Positions 20,759 to 30,999 are shown, counted from the first letter of the stretch. The stretch is 64,000 bases of DNA from Thalassotalea crassostreae (GCF_001831495.1 NZ_CP017689.1:3224001-3288000), one strand, 5' to 3'. A program made the numbers and translations. The notes: a model not told the origin generated them from the letters alone.

Positions 20759-21469
20759 ATGAAAGCAGGCATTATTGGCGCAATGGAGCCAGAAGTAGCA
20801 ATTTTAAAAGCAAAATTAGAAAATTTTTCAGAACATCAACACGCTGGTTATAACTTTTTTACCGGCCAAATTGATGGTAACGAAATTGTTTTAGTACAAT
20901 CTGGTATCGGTAAAGTGGCTGCAACCATTGCAACGGTATTGATGATTGAAAAATTTGCCCCTGATTACATTGTTAACACTGGCTCTGCCGGTGGTTTCGA
21001 ACAATCATTGAAAGTTGGCGATATTGTTATTAGCTCTGAGTTACGCCATCACGATGCTGATGTCACTGCTTTTGGTTATGAAATCGGTCAGTTGCCAGGT
21101 ATGCCAGCAGGTTTTACCCCTCATCCAATGCTTGTATCGGCGGCACAAGCTGGCATCGATAAGTTAACGGGGATTAAAACTTTAACCGGTTTAATTACAA
21201 CGGGTGATACTTTTATGACTAAAGACGATGATATTGCTAAAGCCCGAGCTAATTTTCCAACGATGGCGGCGGTAGAAATGGAAGGTGCAGCAATAGCGCA
21301 AGCATGCCATCAAATGAGCGTTCCCTTTGTTGTTATTCGCTCAATGAGTGATATCGCCGGTAAAGAGTCACCAACTTCATTTGAAGCGTATTTAGAAACA
21401 GCGTCAGTAAACTCTTCAGAATTAGTACTTAACATGCTTAATGAACTAAAAGGTTCATCACTAAATTAA
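20759..21469 (+). CDS. mtnN: 5'-methylthioadenosine/S-adenosylhomocysteine nucleosidase
   Basis: Cleaves MTA and SAH to adenine plus the thiosugar, recycling by-products of polyamine, methylation and quorum-signal synthesis. Starts MKAGIIGAMEPEVAIL, the canonical N-terminus, so ATG 20759 is chosen over the TTG 36 bases upstream. Substrate-pocket motifs VNTGSAGG, MEMEGAA-type (AAVEMEGAAIAQ) and RSMSDIAG with the catalytic Asp are intact. 236 residues, normal for the family. A strong terminator follows, so it is probably monocistronic. Confidence 0.96.
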   Translation: MKAGIIGAMEPEVAILKAKLENFSEHQHAGYNFFTGQIDGNEIVLVQSGIGKVAATIATVLMIEKFAPDYIVNTGSAGGFEQSLKVGDIVISSELRHHDADVTAFGYEIGQLPGMPAGFTPHPMLVSAAQAGIDKLTGIKTLTGLITTGDTFMTKDDDIAKARANFPTMAAVEMEGAAIAQACHQMSVPFVVIRSMSDIAGKESPTSFEAYLETASVNSSELVLNMLNELKGSSLN

Positions 21470-21524
21470 TCGGCTAAGCTAGACTGTCAAGTTAAACCGC
21501 TTCCCTCATCCATAGTAGATGCTT

Positions 21525-21556
21525 AAAATCCTGAAATTAATTTCAGGATTTTTTTT
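21525..21556 (+). terminator. Intrinsic terminator after mtnN
   Basis: AAAATCCTGAAA and TTTCAGGATTTT form a perfect 12-bp stem around TTAA, followed by a further T-run. Confidence 0.92.
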
Positions 21557-21700
21557 GTCCATAAACAACGCTGTAAGAACGCCGTAAAGTTTTTCGATTT
21601 TTCGGCTACAATAAAAACTAATCATTGGTATTAATTCTCAAACAGCAACGCTAATCAATAGTGTTAATACCATCCATTTAACAAATTATTGGAACCAAAA

Positions 21701-22108
21701 ATGAGACGGTTTTTGTTGGTCATCAGTTTAATCAAAGTATTATCAGCCTGTTCAGTTAGCGACAAACAAATTGCAAGCGCAGTTCAGTTGCCAGCGGATA
21801 TCGAACAGCAACAATTGCTTGTTATGCAACAACAAAAACAAGACTTTTTATTGCTTGATGTGCGCAGTAAAGAAGAATTCGATCAGGGTCATATTCCTGG
21901 CGCGGTCAATATTGAGCACGACCAACTTAATGAAAATATAGCGACATTAATGCCTTATACCGACAAACCTATTGTTGTTTATTGTCGCTCCGGTCGCAGA
22001 GCAGGCAAGGCAATTGATAAACTAACGGAATTAGGGTTTAATCAATTACATCATCTTGAAGGTGATATGCAAGGTTGGCAACAAGCCAAGCAGAAAATTT
22101 CCAATTAA
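21701..22108 (+). CDS. Rhodanese-domain lipoprotein
   Basis: A small rhodanese (sulfurtransferase fold) predicted to be a lipoprotein: residues 1-16 are hydrophobic and Cys17 follows LSA. The catalytic loop CRSGRRAG has Cys95, and the conserved DVRSKEEFDQGHIPGAVNI segment precedes it, so the domain looks active. I use ATG 21701; an upstream TTG in frame would put charged residues ahead of the signal peptide. 135 residues. Periplasmic or outer-membrane sulfur transfer is likely; the substrate is unknown. Confidence 0.85.
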   Translation: MRRFLLVISLIKVLSACSVSDKQIASAVQLPADIEQQQLLVMQQQKQDFLLLDVRSKEEFDQGHIPGAVNIEHDQLNENIATLMPYTDKPIVVYCRSGRRAGKAIDKLTELGFNQLHHLEGDMQGWQQAKQKISN

Positions 22109-22151
22109 CTGAAGTAAGTAAAAGTAATAAAAACAATAAGAGAAATAAACA

Positions 22152-22799
22152 ATGGTTGATACTGGAAATCCTATCAGTACTTTTATCTATTTTGCCGATA
22201 TCTTTGGTGTTATTGTGTTCGCGCTATCGGGTGCTTTGTTGGCCGGCCGATTTCGACTAGATCCGTTTGGCGTGATGGTTTTAGCAGCAGTAACCGCTGT
22301 CGGTGGTGGTACTATCAGGGACATTATTCTTGGCGCTCCGGTATTTTGGACAGTGCAAAATGAATATGTATTGGTTATCTTTTTTACTTCACTAGCAACC
22401 ATCTTTTTTATTCGCCAGCCCAAATTAGTACCGAAACGATTTATGCACATTGCCGATGCGTTTGGTTTGGCATTGTTTGCCGTTTTAGGCACCCACAAAG
22501 CCCTCAGTTACGATCAAACCATTCTAACGGCAATTATCATGGGCACCATTACCGGTGTCGGTGGCGGCTTGATACGAGACATTATCTGTAATCGCATACC
22601 TTTGATTTTACGCCAAGAGATTTATGCAACCGCGGCTATGCTAGGCGGTGCATTATATGTCGCTTTTGACTATATTGGCTTTTCCGAACCACTTGCAGGT
22701 TCATTAGCAATGGCCGGCGCTTTGATACTGCGACTCGCGGGGATTTACTGGAAAGTCTCGCTGCCGGCGTTTCATTTTGATGATGAGATCAAAGACTAA
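22152..22799 (+). CDS. TRIC/UPF0126 family inner-membrane protein (YicG-like)
   Basis: A polytopic membrane protein with two repeated halves, each carrying a glycine-rich GGGxxRDI motif (VGGGTIRDIILG and VGGGLIRDIICN), the hallmark of the UPF0126 family related to trimeric intracellular cation channels. About seven hydrophobic helices in 215 residues. Prokaryotic members are reported as potassium-permeable channels; the role here is inferred. It shares its terminator with the converging RraB-like gene. Confidence 0.88.
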   Translation: MVDTGNPISTFIYFADIFGVIVFALSGALLAGRFRLDPFGVMVLAAVTAVGGGTIRDIILGAPVFWTVQNEYVLVIFFTSLATIFFIRQPKLVPKRFMHIADAFGLALFAVLGTHKALSYDQTILTAIIMGTITGVGGGLIRDIICNRIPLILRQEIYATAAMLGGALYVAFDYIGFSEPLAGSLAMAGALILRLAGIYWKVSLPAFHFDDEIKD

Positions 22800-22820
22800 A
22801 CAATTTACCTTACAACAATA

Positions 22821-22849
22821 AAAACGGCAGCTAAATTAGCTGCCGTTTT
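22821..22849. terminator. Bidirectional terminator between the UPF0126 gene and rraB
   Basis: AAAACGGCAGCT pairs perfectly with AGCTGCCGTTTT around five bases, with T-rich sequence on both strands. It serves the two converging genes. Confidence 0.88.
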
Positions 22850-22885
22850 CGTATCAATATTTATCTAAGCGATAATACTTTGACT

Positions 22886-23212
22886 TTAGTCGACTTGAAT
22901 ACCCCAGCCATCGTTATAACCATCAAATTTTCGCGCAAGCTTTTCAAACTTCTCTTCCATGGCAACAATGTTGTCATAGCTTGGTAGCATTTCAACTGTG
23001 CAATCTACGTCCCAAACGTTCGGAGTTTTATCTGGGTGAAAATTAACGGTAAAGCCCGATTCCTCGGTTTGCATATATTCAGCCATTGCTTTGGCATTAT
23101 CTTCTTGCTCAAACAGCTGAAAGAATTCAACCAATAATGGTTTACTAAGATCTATGCCAGCATCTTCCATCTCTCTCAATACTGAACCATTTTCATCGTT
23201 TGGAAATGTCAT
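22886..23212 (-). CDS. RraB-family protein (ribonuclease E regulator-like)
   Basis: A 108-residue acidic protein of the RraB/DUF695-like fold. The C-terminal KFDGYNDGWGIQVD resembles the end of the E. coli RraB domain (YDGWG). RraB binds RNase E and alters degradosome composition. This protein is shorter than E. coli RraB and lacks its acidic tail, so RNase E binding is an inference from family membership. Stands alone with its own terminator. Confidence 0.72.
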   Translation of the reverse strand: MTFPNDENGSVLREMEDAGIDLSKPLLVEFFQLFEQEDNAKAMAEYMQTEESGFTVNFHPDKTPNVWDVDCTVEMLPSYDNIVAMEEKFEKLARKFDGYNDGWGIQVD

Positions 23213-23281
23213 TAATTTTCTCTAGTTACACTGTTAACGGCAGCACTGTACATACCGGGTTGGCATTATAGCAAAACCAAT

Positions 23282-23824
23282 TTAGTTTTGTCTTTTAGGA
23301 AATGTCAGTAAAATATTATCTACCGCTGTTATAATTTCTTGTAGGTTCTCATCACTAGTGTTTTCTGCTTCAATATCCACAGGAAAAACACCTCGATAAA
23401 CCGTACGCTTTCGATCGCTCTCTAAAACATCGATAATTAAGTTATTGGTTTTGATATCTTTATTTAATTCACTTTGTTCGTTTTTAGTGCACGCTAAACA
23501 AGCGCCTACAGCCTTGTTGTATTTGTGCAAACTCGATAGGCTGCGACGTACCCAAAAGTAACTGATAATCATGTCGCTTTCAGACCAATCTTTATACTCA
23601 TAGCCGGCTTCTTCCATTGCTTTTTCAATGGTTAATTCAATACCATTTCTTTGCACGTCGGTTAACGCTTGAATATCAACAAAATTAGATTCTCGAGGAA
23701 ACAAACTATAACTTTGAATGTTGGAAAAATCGTAGCCTTGCTTCTGGGTGATGTCAGCCGATTTTGCGCAAGAAGCAAGCATGATGGCGGCAACAATAAT
23801 GAGTCCAATATTTTTTATTTTCAT
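23282..23824 (-). CDS. DUF4136-type lipoprotein
   Basis: A 180-residue predicted lipoprotein: signal peptide, then lipobox LASC with Cys19. The mature part fits the DUF4136 pattern common in marine Gammaproteobacteria: a YDFSNIQSYSLFP opening, I(E/D)xAxxxAGY (EKAMEEAGYEYKDWSESDMIISYFW region), and a closing AVDNILLTFP. Probably sits in the outer membrane; no function is known for the family. Confidence 0.75.
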   Translation of the reverse strand: MKIKNIGLIIVAAIMLASCAKSADITQKQGYDFSNIQSYSLFPRESNFVDIQALTDVQRNGIELTIEKAMEEAGYEYKDWSESDMIISYFWVRRSLSSLHKYNKAVGACLACTKNEQSELNKDIKTNNLIIDVLESDRKRTVYRGVFPVDIEAENTSDENLQEIITAVDNILLTFPKRQN

Positions 23825-23966
23825 GTTTTCTTATTATTAGTTAATAACTCAATATAATTACTTTACGTTATCTAAGGTTAAAATGGTACAAACTAACTTA
23901 GAAATCATTTAATTAGTGTTAATAAGATATTCGCTTGAGAAGAGCAGCAATAAATTTTAGACATTA

Positions 23967-23990
23967 AAAAGCCCGAATTAACGGGCTTTT
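23967..23990 (-). terminator. Intrinsic terminator after tyrS
   Basis: AAAAGCCCG and CGGGCTTTT form a 9-bp stem around a six-base loop. The T-run is good on the minus strand, downstream of tyrS. Confidence 0.87.
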
Positions 23991-24004
23991 CGTTTTAATT
24001 CGCA

Positions 24005-25204
24005 TTAAGCCAATGTGACTTTTGCAAATTTTCGCTTACCAACTTGATATACAGCAACAGAACCAGCAACACAGGCAAGTTTATTATCACTCACCTTTTC
24101 ACCGTCAATCTTAACCGCACCTTGTTTGATCATGCGCATCGCTTCAGAAGTACTAGCAACAAGACCTGCTTCTTTTAAGACATTAGCAATGCCCATTTCG
24201 CCGCCGTCAGTTGTTACCGTTTTCTCATCAATTTCATCTGGCATAGCGCCCTTTTGGAATCGATTAATAAATTCTTGATGAGCAGCATCAGCTGAAGCTT
24301 GGTCATGGAATCTTGCAATAATTTCTTTGGCTAATTCAATTTTTACATCACGAGGATTCATGCCTTGTTCGATTTTTGTTTTGAACGCTTCAATTTCTTC
24401 AAGCGGTTTAAAACTTAATAAATCGTAATAGCGCCACATAAGCACGTCAGAAATTGACATGATTTTACCGAACATATCTGTTGGAGAGTCAGTAATACCA
24501 ATATAGTTACCTAACGACTTAGACATCTTTTGAACGCCATCAAGACCTTCAAGAAGCGGCATCATTAATACCGTTTGAGGACGTTGGCCTTCAGACTTTT
24601 GTAATTCGCGCCCCATCAATAAATTGAACTTTTGATCGGTACCGCCTAATTCAACGTCAGACTCAAGAGCAACTGAGTCCCAACCTTGTACTAACGGGTA
24701 CATAAATTCATGAATAGCGATTGCCTGACCTTCTTTGTAACGCTTCTTGAAGTCGTCACGTTCCATCATTCTTGCCACAGTTTGACGTGAAGCCAACTTT
24801 AACATGCCAGCAGAACCTAATTTCTCCATCCAAGTAGAGTTAAATTCAACACGAGTCTTAGCAGGGTCAAGAATCTTAAATACTTGCTCTTTGTAGGTTT
24901 CGGCGTTTGCTAGAACGTCTTCTTGAGTTAATGGCTTACGGGTAACGTTTTTGCCTGTTGGGTCACCAATCATGCCAGTAAAATCACCAATTAGGAAAAT
25001 AACTTCATGGCCTAATTGTTGAAACTGACGTAATTTATTAATAAGTACCGTATGACCAAGGTGCAAATCAGGTGCTGTTGGATCAAAACCCGCCTTAATT
25101 TTAAGTGGTTTGCCCTTTTTTAATTTTTCCAGAAGTTCATCTTCTAATAAGATTTCTTCTGCGCCGCGTTTTATTTCATTAAACGCTTGTTCGATAGCAC
25201 TCAT
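24005..25204 (-). CDS. tyrS: Tyrosyl-tRNA synthetase
   Basis: Charges tRNA-Tyr. Class I motifs are clear: HLGH at residues 48-51 (the HIGH signature) and KMSKS near residue 230. The C-terminal S4 RNA-binding domain ([16 protein letters not shown]) is present. At 399 residues it is of the shorter TyrZ-like type rather than the 424-residue E. coli type. It is divergent from the MepM-like gene, an arrangement common in related bacteria. Confidence 0.95.
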   Translation of the reverse strand: MSAIEQAFNEIKRGAEEILLEDELLEKLKKGKPLKIKAGFDPTAPDLHLGHTVLINKLRQFQQLGHEVIFLIGDFTGMIGDPTGKNVTRKPLTQEDVLANAETYKEQVFKILDPAKTRVEFNSTWMEKLGSAGMLKLASRQTVARMMERDDFKKRYKEGQAIAIHEFMYPLVQGWDSVALESDVELGGTDQKFNLLMGRELQKSEGQRPQTVLMMPLLEGLDGVQKMSKSLGNYIGITDSPTDMFGKIMSISDVLMWRYYDLLSFKPLEEIEAFKTKIEQGMNPRDVKIELAKEIIARFHDQASADAAHQEFINRFQKGAMPDEIDEKTVTTDGGEMGIANVLKEAGLVASTSEAMRMIKQGAVKIDGEKVSDNKLACVAGSVAVYQVGKRKFAKVTLA

Positions 25205-25361
25205 CTATTTTGCCTTAAATTGACTATTTATATATCACAATCTGCCGATTTTACTGCAAATATGACCTATCTGGAAACCCTATAGTTGTGAGTTTTTTGA
25301 ATTATTTGATATAGTTGGGGTCAGACAATATAGAAAAGTTTTAGTAATTAGCAGTAACACA

Positions 25362-26693
25362 TTGATTAAATTAAAAAATTTATTCCTTGAGCTTCCTAGA
25401 AAGCACCAATTAATGATCGCAGGTTTTAGCCTGATTTTGTTGATCTTAGTCCTTTTTCCCGCAGAAGACACCAATAATCAAGGTTCAACAACAAATTCAA
25501 ACATTAAAGTTGGTAAAACTTACAAGTTAGAAATTCCCGAAGAAACTCAAGAAGAGCTGATCAAGGTTGCAGCCGAAACGCAACGCAAAACTGAATGGCA
25601 AACTGCCACGGTAAAAAGCGGTGAATCTTTAGGTAAAATCTTAAAACGCTTTGGTCAATCGGCAAGTACAACCCATGCGATTGATAATTCCGAACACGGT
25701 AAAAAGCTGCGCCTGTTAAAAGTTGGCGATGAAATTAAATTGGCAACCGACGACGACGGTAAGCTAACTCAGTTGAAATACCAATTCACTGTAACAGATA
25801 CCCTTGCGATAAACCGTGAGAATGATACCTATGTCAGCAGCATCGAGCAAAAAGACATTGAGACTCGTGTTAGCTACGCGCAAGCAACCATCACCAGTAA
25901 CTTTTGGAGCGCAGCTTTAGATGCAGGGATGAGCAACACTCAAATTATGAACCTTGCTAACATCTTCGGTTGGGATATTGATTTTGCCTTAGATATTCGT
26001 GAAGGTGATAGTTTTTCAGTGATGTATGAAAACCAATATATAGACGGTGAATTTGTTGGTCATGGCAATATATTAGCCGCTGAATTTATCAATCAAGATG
26101 ACGAATTTAAAGCAGTTCGATTTAAAGATGGTGAATATTACGCTGAAAACGGCGATAGTATGCGTAAATCATTTTTACGTGCGCCAGTAAGTTTCCAGTA
26201 TATCAGTTCAAGCTTTAAACCTAAGCGTTATCATCCAATATTAAAACGCTATAAAGCTCATAATGGTGTTGATTATAGAGCGCCAACAGGTACACCAGTA
26301 AAAGCCGCCGGTAAAGGTCGAGTGATTGCTGCTACCTACAACAAATACAATGGCAACTATGTATTTATTCAACATGCCAACAATATCGTCACTAAGTATC
26401 TGCACTTCTCTAAACGCGCTGTTAAAAAAGGCCAACGAGTTAAGCAGGGACAAATTATCGGTTATGTCGGTTCAACCGGACTTTCACAAGCACCGCATTT
26501 ACATTACGAGTTCTTGCTTAATGGTGTGCATCGCAACCCTCGTACGGTAAAACTGCCTGATGCAGAACCGATCAATAAGAAATACAAAGCCGAATTTACT
26601 ACGTTAGCTCGTAAGATTTTAAAAGAGTTAGAGGGTTCTAAATTAGCGCTTCAATCAGCAACAGATGTTGTAACGAGCGAGAGTGCAGAATAA
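25362..26693 (+). CDS. mepM: Murein DD-endopeptidase, M23 family (MepM-like)
   Basis: A periplasmic peptidoglycan hydrolase that cuts D-Ala-mDAP crosslinks to let the wall expand. One N-terminal membrane anchor (about residues 15-31), then an OapA/LysM-like region with GESLGKILKRFGQS, then the LytM domain with zinc ligands His300 and Asp304 (HNGVD) and His379/His381 (HLHYEF), all intact. The start is TTG 25362; no ATG or GTG is available upstream in frame, and the N-terminus aligns with the E. coli MepM pattern (LPRxHxxMI). anmK overlaps its end. Confidence 0.9.
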   Translation: MIKLKNLFLELPRKHQLMIAGFSLILLILVLFPAEDTNNQGSTTNSNIKVGKTYKLEIPEETQEELIKVAAETQRKTEWQTATVKSGESLGKILKRFGQSASTTHAIDNSEHGKKLRLLKVGDEIKLATDDDGKLTQLKYQFTVTDTLAINRENDTYVSSIEQKDIETRVSYAQATITSNFWSAALDAGMSNTQIMNLANIFGWDIDFALDIREGDSFSVMYENQYIDGEFVGHGNILAAEFINQDDEFKAVRFKDGEYYAENGDSMRKSFLRAPVSFQYISSSFKPKRYHPILKRYKAHNGVDYRAPTGTPVKAAGKGRVIAATYNKYNGNYVFIQHANNIVTKYLHFSKRAVKKGQRVKQGQIIGYVGSTGLSQAPHLHYEFLLNGVHRNPRTVKLPDAEPINKKYKAEFTTLARKILKELEGSKLALQSATDVVTSESAE

Positions 26694-27798
26694 TCTATTT
26701 ATAGGCTTAATGTCAGGAACAAGCGCCGATGGTGTCGACCTCGCGCTTGTTGATTTTGATCACCTGCCGCACAAACTAGTCGCCAGTTTTTATTTGCCCT
26801 ACCCCGATTCATTGAAGCAAATGATCACCTCCTTGTATGTCAGTGGCAGCGAGGAAATAGACCGAAGCGGCCAACTCGATAAAGCGCTAGCAATGTTTTT
26901 TGCCAACGCCATTTCGCAATTTCTTACTGAGCAATCATTAACTAAAGATGATATTACCGCCATTGGTAATCACGGCCAAACCATTAGGCATCGTCCTAAT
27001 GGAAATTACGCTTTCACGCTGCAAATTGGTTGCTCACAAACACTGGCCTGTTTAACTGGCATACGAGTAATTGGTAAGTTTAGAGATAAAGATATTGCCC
27101 TTGGTGGTCAAGGTGCACCGTTAGTACCGGCCTACCATCAGGCCATTTTTAGTCAACATAAACGAGATGTTTGTGTCATTAATATCGGTGGTATCGCCAA
27201 CATCACTTATTTACCCACGGATGAAAATAATAAAGTAGTTGGTTTTGACACCGGCCCAGGAAATGCCCTCTTAGACGATTGGTATAGGCTAAACCACCCA
27301 GCGGACAACCAAGGTATCGATTTAAATGGTGATTGGGCTAAAACGGGCACGGTTAATCATACGCTTTTAACTGAGTTGCTCAGTGATGACTATTTTTCAA
27401 AATCATTTCCAAAAAGTACCGGTCGCGAATATTTTCATATGCAATGGTTACAACGACATATCGAAAATAAGGCAATGACAGCTGAGGATGTGCAAGCAAC
27501 CTTATTGGCGTTAACTGCCCATAGCATTGCAAATACCGTCCAGCAACTCAGCAAAAATTCAGTCATAATATTGTGTGGCGGCGGCGCAAACAACTCACAT
27601 TTGGTGCAACTCATTAGCCAACTATGTGACGGCCACGATATTGATTTTACCGATAAATACGGCGTCGATAATGAGAGCTTAGAAGCTCTTGTGTTTGCCT
27701 GGTTAGCCTTTGCATATGTCAACAAACACCCTGGTAACTTACCAGAAGTTACCGGTGCATCTAAATCATGTGTTTTAGGCCTTAGTTTTACGCCCTAA
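26683..27798 (+). CDS. anmK: Anhydro-N-acetylmuramic acid kinase
   Basis: Phosphorylates 1,6-anhydro-MurNAc from recycled peptidoglycan, giving MurNAc-6-phosphate. The N-terminal ATP-binding motif GLMSGTSADGVD and the later GFDTGPGNALLDDW and ILCGGGANNSHL motifs are intact. Length 371 is typical. GTG start at 26683 overlaps the previous gene by 11 bp, behind GCGAGA; starting at the later Met would break the GLMSGTS motif. Coupling to a murein endopeptidase fits a wall-turnover role. Confidence 0.95.
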   Translation: MQNNLFIGLMSGTSADGVDLALVDFDHLPHKLVASFYLPYPDSLKQMITSLYVSGSEEIDRSGQLDKALAMFFANAISQFLTEQSLTKDDITAIGNHGQTIRHRPNGNYAFTLQIGCSQTLACLTGIRVIGKFRDKDIALGGQGAPLVPAYHQAIFSQHKRDVCVINIGGIANITYLPTDENNKVVGFDTGPGNALLDDWYRLNHPADNQGIDLNGDWAKTGTVNHTLLTELLSDDYFSKSFPKSTGREYFHMQWLQRHIENKAMTAEDVQATLLALTAHSIANTVQQLSKNSVIILCGGGANNSHLVQLISQLCDGHDIDFTDKYGVDNESLEALVFAWLAFAYVNKHPGNLPEVTGASKSCVLGLSFTP

Positions 27799-27920
27799 CC
27801 TACATCTTAGCTATACGAACTAGCTATCACTGCTAAGCTTGCAAATCTTTACACTGAACTAATTCCCAATCTTTCTGTCCAATATTTGTACAAAAGCAGT
27901 TATAAAAGCTAGGGGACTCT

Positions 27921-28112
27921 ATGGATCTCGATAAAATTAGAGTGGGTATGATTTGCTCAACTCATAAAGGTAGTGGCGTTGTGAGCATGATTGATGGTGC
28001 CTCACAAGTGGTGTATTTAAATGGTGTGAATGATAATCACCCGATGGAAGCAGGAATTGAAGATATTATTGATGACCCGCAAATTCATGATCATCAAGAC
28101 TGGTATTACTAA
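27921..28112 (+). CDS. Small conserved-looking protein of unknown function
   Basis: A 63-residue acidic protein that I do not recognise. It is supported by a good ribosome site (CTAGGGGACT ahead of the ATG), its own terminator and normal codon use. The first half (KIRVGMICSTHKGSGVVSMIDGASQVVYL, split at about residues 5-33) looks like a small beta-barrel with glycine turns; the second half is Asp/His-rich (DDPQIHDHQDWYY) and could bind metal. No signal peptide. Confidence 0.65.
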   Translation: MDLDKIRVGMICSTHKGSGVVSMIDGASQVVYLNGVNDNHPMEAGIEDIIDDPQIHDHQDWYY

Positions 28113-28151
28113 AAGCTAAGCCAATTTAATACAAAATCATAGCGATAAACG

Positions 28152-28184
28152 AAAACGCTAAATGCAGTGACATTTAGCGTTTTT
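28152..28184. terminator. Intrinsic terminator between the 63-residue gene and the aldolase operon
   Basis: AAAACGCTAAATG and CATTTAGCGTTTT give a perfect 13-bp stem with a six-base loop. It can act for both converging transcripts. Confidence 0.92.
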
Positions 28185-28229
28185 AAGTAAATTAGTACTA
28201 ATCCAAAGCTCATTAGAACTTGTTAACGA

Positions 28230-29249
28230 TCACTTAAGCTTACTTAAATTGATCGCCACGTCTTCAATCATATCTTCTTGTCCACCAACCGTTTTCATGC
28301 GGCCAAGTTCCATCAATATTTGCTCCGATGGTACACCATATTTTACGCCAGCTCGTTTAGCGTGTAATAAGAACGATGAATATACGCCTGCATAACCTAG
28401 CACCAATGAATCACGATCTACACGAATTGGTTGCTCCATCATAGGAACCACAATTTCTTCAGCCGCAGCCATTAATTTGAAAACATCGACACCGGTATGT
28501 GCGCCCATTCGAGTTGCTACCGCATTAAATACTTCCAAGGGTGTATTGCCAGCGCCAGCGCCAAGGCCAGCAGCAGAACCATCGATTCGATTCGCTCCAG
28601 CTTCAACCGCTGATAACGAATTTGAAACCCCTAAAGCAAGATTGTGGTGGCCATGAAAACCAATCTCAGTTTCCGGCTTTAACCCCTCTCTTAATACACT
28701 AATTCGTTGGTAAACGTCGTCTTGCAACATATAGCCTGAAGAGTCAGTGCAATAGATACAATTAGCACCATAACTCTCCATTAACTTGGCCTGCTCTAGT
28801 AACTGTTTCGGTTCTAACATGTGAGCCATCATTAAAAAGCCAACAGTATCTAAACCTAAATTTCGAGATAATGCGATATGCTGCTCGGTTACATCAGCTT
28901 CAGTACATTGAGCCGCGACACGAATAGTACTAACACCATGTTCATGAGCCATACGAAGATGATCAACGGTACCAATACCCGGCAACAATAGTGCTGAGAT
29001 CTTAGCATTCTTCATTAATGGTACGACGGCAGATAAATACTCTTCGTCACTATGTGCAGGAAAACCATAGTTTAGTGAAGCACCACCTAGCCCGTCACCA
29101 TGGGTAACTTCAATTAGAGGCACGCCTGCATCATCTAACGCTGTCGATAAAGATACCATTTCATCTAAACTAATTTGATGTCGTTTAGCATGCATACCAT
29201 CGCGCAAACACATATCATGTAAAATAATTTTTTTGCCATTAAGATCCAT
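28230..29249 (-). CDS. nbaI: 4-hydroxy-2-oxovalerate aldolase
   Basis: Splits 4-hydroxy-2-oxovalerate into pyruvate and acetaldehyde, the penultimate step of meta-cleavage pathways (DmpG/MhpE family). The Mn-binding N-terminus [16 protein letters not shown] and the [14 protein letters not shown] segment with the metal-binding His pair are intact. I start at MDLNGKKI (29249), which has AAAGGGG close upstream and lies 1 bp after the dehydrogenase stop; the frame extends 11 codons further, overlapping that gene. It normally forms a channelling complex with the acetaldehyde dehydrogenase encoded just upstream. Last gene of a three-gene minus-strand operon. Confidence 0.93.
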   Translation of the reverse strand: MDLNGKKIILHDMCLRDGMHAKRHQISLDEMVSLSTALDDAGVPLIEVTHGDGLGGASLNYGFPAHSDEEYLSAVVPLMKNAKISALLLPGIGTVDHLRMAHEHGVSTIRVAAQCTEADVTEQHIALSRNLGLDTVGFLMMAHMLEPKQLLEQAKLMESYGANCIYCTDSSGYMLQDDVYQRISVLREGLKPETEIGFHGHHNLALGVSNSLSAVEAGANRIDGSAAGLGAGAGNTPLEVFNAVATRMGAHTGVDVFKLMAAAEEIVVPMMEQPIRVDRDSLVLGYAGVYSSFLLHAKRAGVKYGVPSEQILMELGRMKTVGGQEDMIEDVAINLSKLK

Positions 29250-29250
29250 G

Positions 29251-30150
29251 TTATTCCCCTTTTTGGCGAAGGTGAGTAGCAATCATTTCACCCGTTTTAA
29301 GCGCTGCAGCTGTCATTATGTCAAGGTTACCGGCATAGGTTGGTAAGTAGTCACCTAAGCCTTTAACTTCTAAAAATACCGACACTCTATTACCATCAAA
29401 TACAGGACCATTTTTTAACTGATAGCCTGGTACATATTTTTGCACTTCGGCGATCATTGCTAATACTGACTCGGTAATGGCTTTTTGATCTGGCGTATCG
29501 ACCGTTAAACAATGCACGGTATCACGCATTAATAATGGCGGCTCCGCTGGGTTCATCACGATAATCGCCTTGCCTCGTTTTGCACCACCGACTTTTTCAA
29601 TGGCGCCGGCTGTGGTGCGAGTAAATTCATCAATATTTTTGCGAGTACCTGGACCTGCTGATTTTGACGCTATAGTCGCGACTATTTCACCATAATCGAC
29701 CTCTTGCACTTTTGAAATAGCATGAACGATAGGGATCGTTGCCTGACCGCCACAAGTCACCATATTTACATTATTAGCGTTGGCGTCTACGTGTTCAGCC
29801 AAATTAACAGGGGGAACACAATAAGGCCCGATTGCCGCCGGAGTTAAATCTATTACCTTGACCCCTTTTGCTTGCAGTTTTGCATTATTTTCGCCGTGTA
29901 CATAAGCACTAGTAGCATCAAAGGCAATTTGAATGTTGTCCGCTTCAATGTGCTCCAATAGACCATCAACACCTTCATGGGTGGTCTTTAATCCAGCCGC
30001 TTGCGCTTTCTTCAATCCATCAGAGTCAGCATCAATACCGACCATCCATAGAGGATTAATCATTTCGCTGCGCAATGCCTTAATCATTAGATCGGTACCT
30101 ATGTTACCCGAACCAATTAAAGCGACGTTCACTTTATTGTTTATCGTCAT
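29251..30150 (-). CDS. nbaJ: Acetaldehyde dehydrogenase (acetylating)
   Basis: Oxidises acetaldehyde with NAD and CoA to acetyl-CoA (DmpF/MhpF family), removing the toxic product of the partner aldolase. The NAD-binding GSGNIGTDL motif is at residues 13-21 and the catalytic Cys lies in [12 protein letters not shown] near residue 131. 299 residues, slightly below the family average of about 310. It is flanked by the hydratase and aldolase genes with tight spacing. Confidence 0.94.
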   Translation of the reverse strand: MTINNKVNVALIGSGNIGTDLMIKALRSEMINPLWMVGIDADSDGLKKAQAAGLKTTHEGVDGLLEHIEADNIQIAFDATSAYVHGENNAKLQAKGVKVIDLTPAAIGPYCVPPVNLAEHVDANANNVNMVTCGGQATIPIVHAISKVQEVDYGEIVATIASKSAGPGTRKNIDEFTRTTAGAIEKVGGAKRGKAIIVMNPAEPPLLMRDTVHCLTVDTPDQKAITESVLAMIAEVQKYVPGYQLKNGPVFDGNRVSVFLEVKGLGDYLPTYAGNLDIMTAAALKTGEMIATHLRQKGE

Positions 30151-30164
30151 TGTTATTCTCTAAT

Positions 30165-30953
30165 TTAGTCAGCAATAAATTTATAACTTGCTCGGCCAAT
30201 ACCGTCGATTTCCATAACCATATCATCATCGTTTTGACATGGGATCATGGCCGCCAGTGAGCCTGATAAAATGATGTCGCCTTTATTAAGCGATATGCCA
30301 TACTCACCCAACGTATTCGCTAGCCAAGCGACACAATTTAATGGTGAACCAAGTGCAGCTGAGCCAACACCTTCAGCAATGACTTCACCTCTATTTTTGA
30401 TAGTCATTTTACAATTTTCAAAATCAATATTGTCTGGCGACACTTTGTCGCCAATGACAAAAATACCGCAAGAAGCATTGTCTGCAACGGTATCTTGAAT
30501 CTTAATTTTCCAATCGCTAATACGCGAATCAACAATTTCAAAGCAAGGCGCAACTGCCGCTGATGCAGCTAAAACATCGGCTGCAGTAACACCAGGTCCA
30601 TTTAAGTCTTTGTCCAAAATAAAGGCGATTTCACCTTCCGATTTTGCTTGAATCAATTCTTTGTCAAAAGGAATTTCATCGCCTGATTGATACATCATCG
30701 ACTCAGTCAAAAAACCAAAATCTGGTTGATGCACACCAAGCATGTCCTGTACGACTTTGCTGGTTAAGCCAATCTTTTTACCAACGACTCGTTCACCGGT
30801 GTCGAGACGCTTTTGTAAAAATGCTAAAGACACTTTATATGCATCTTCAATTGAAAAGTCTTGTTCACGTTCTGTTATTGGTGAAACAGTAGAGCGTGTT
30901 TGCATCGCATTAAACAGCTCTTGAGCAAGCTCAGCAATTCGACGATCGTTCAT
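30165..30953 (-). CDS. nbaH: 2-oxopent-4-enoate hydratase
   Basis: Adds water to 2-oxopent-4-enoate to make 4-hydroxy-2-oxovalerate (DmpE/MhpD family). Family motifs are GERVVGKKIGLTSK, SEGEIAFIL (metal-binding Glu pair) and CFEIVDSRISDW. It is a homologue of the decarboxylase domain at the N-terminus of the 36793 fusion; the aldolase/dehydrogenase neighbours favour the hydratase role here, while the fusion would be the decarboxylase. 262 residues, cytoplasmic. First gene of the operon, divergent from the LysR gene. Confidence 0.88.
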   Translation of the reverse strand: MNDRRIAELAQELFNAMQTRSTVSPITEREQDFSIEDAYKVSLAFLQKRLDTGERVVGKKIGLTSKVVQDMLGVHQPDFGFLTESMMYQSGDEIPFDKELIQAKSEGEIAFILDKDLNGPGVTAADVLAASAAVAPCFEIVDSRISDWKIKIQDTVADNASCGIFVIGDKVSPDNIDFENCKMTIKNRGEVIAEGVGSAALGSPLNCVAWLANTLGEYGISLNKGDIILSGSLAAMIPCQNDDDMVMEIDGIGRASYKFIAD

Positions 30954-30999
30954 AATTTGAGGTTCCTAGGACAAAAATGTTGCGATAGATACTTTACTT

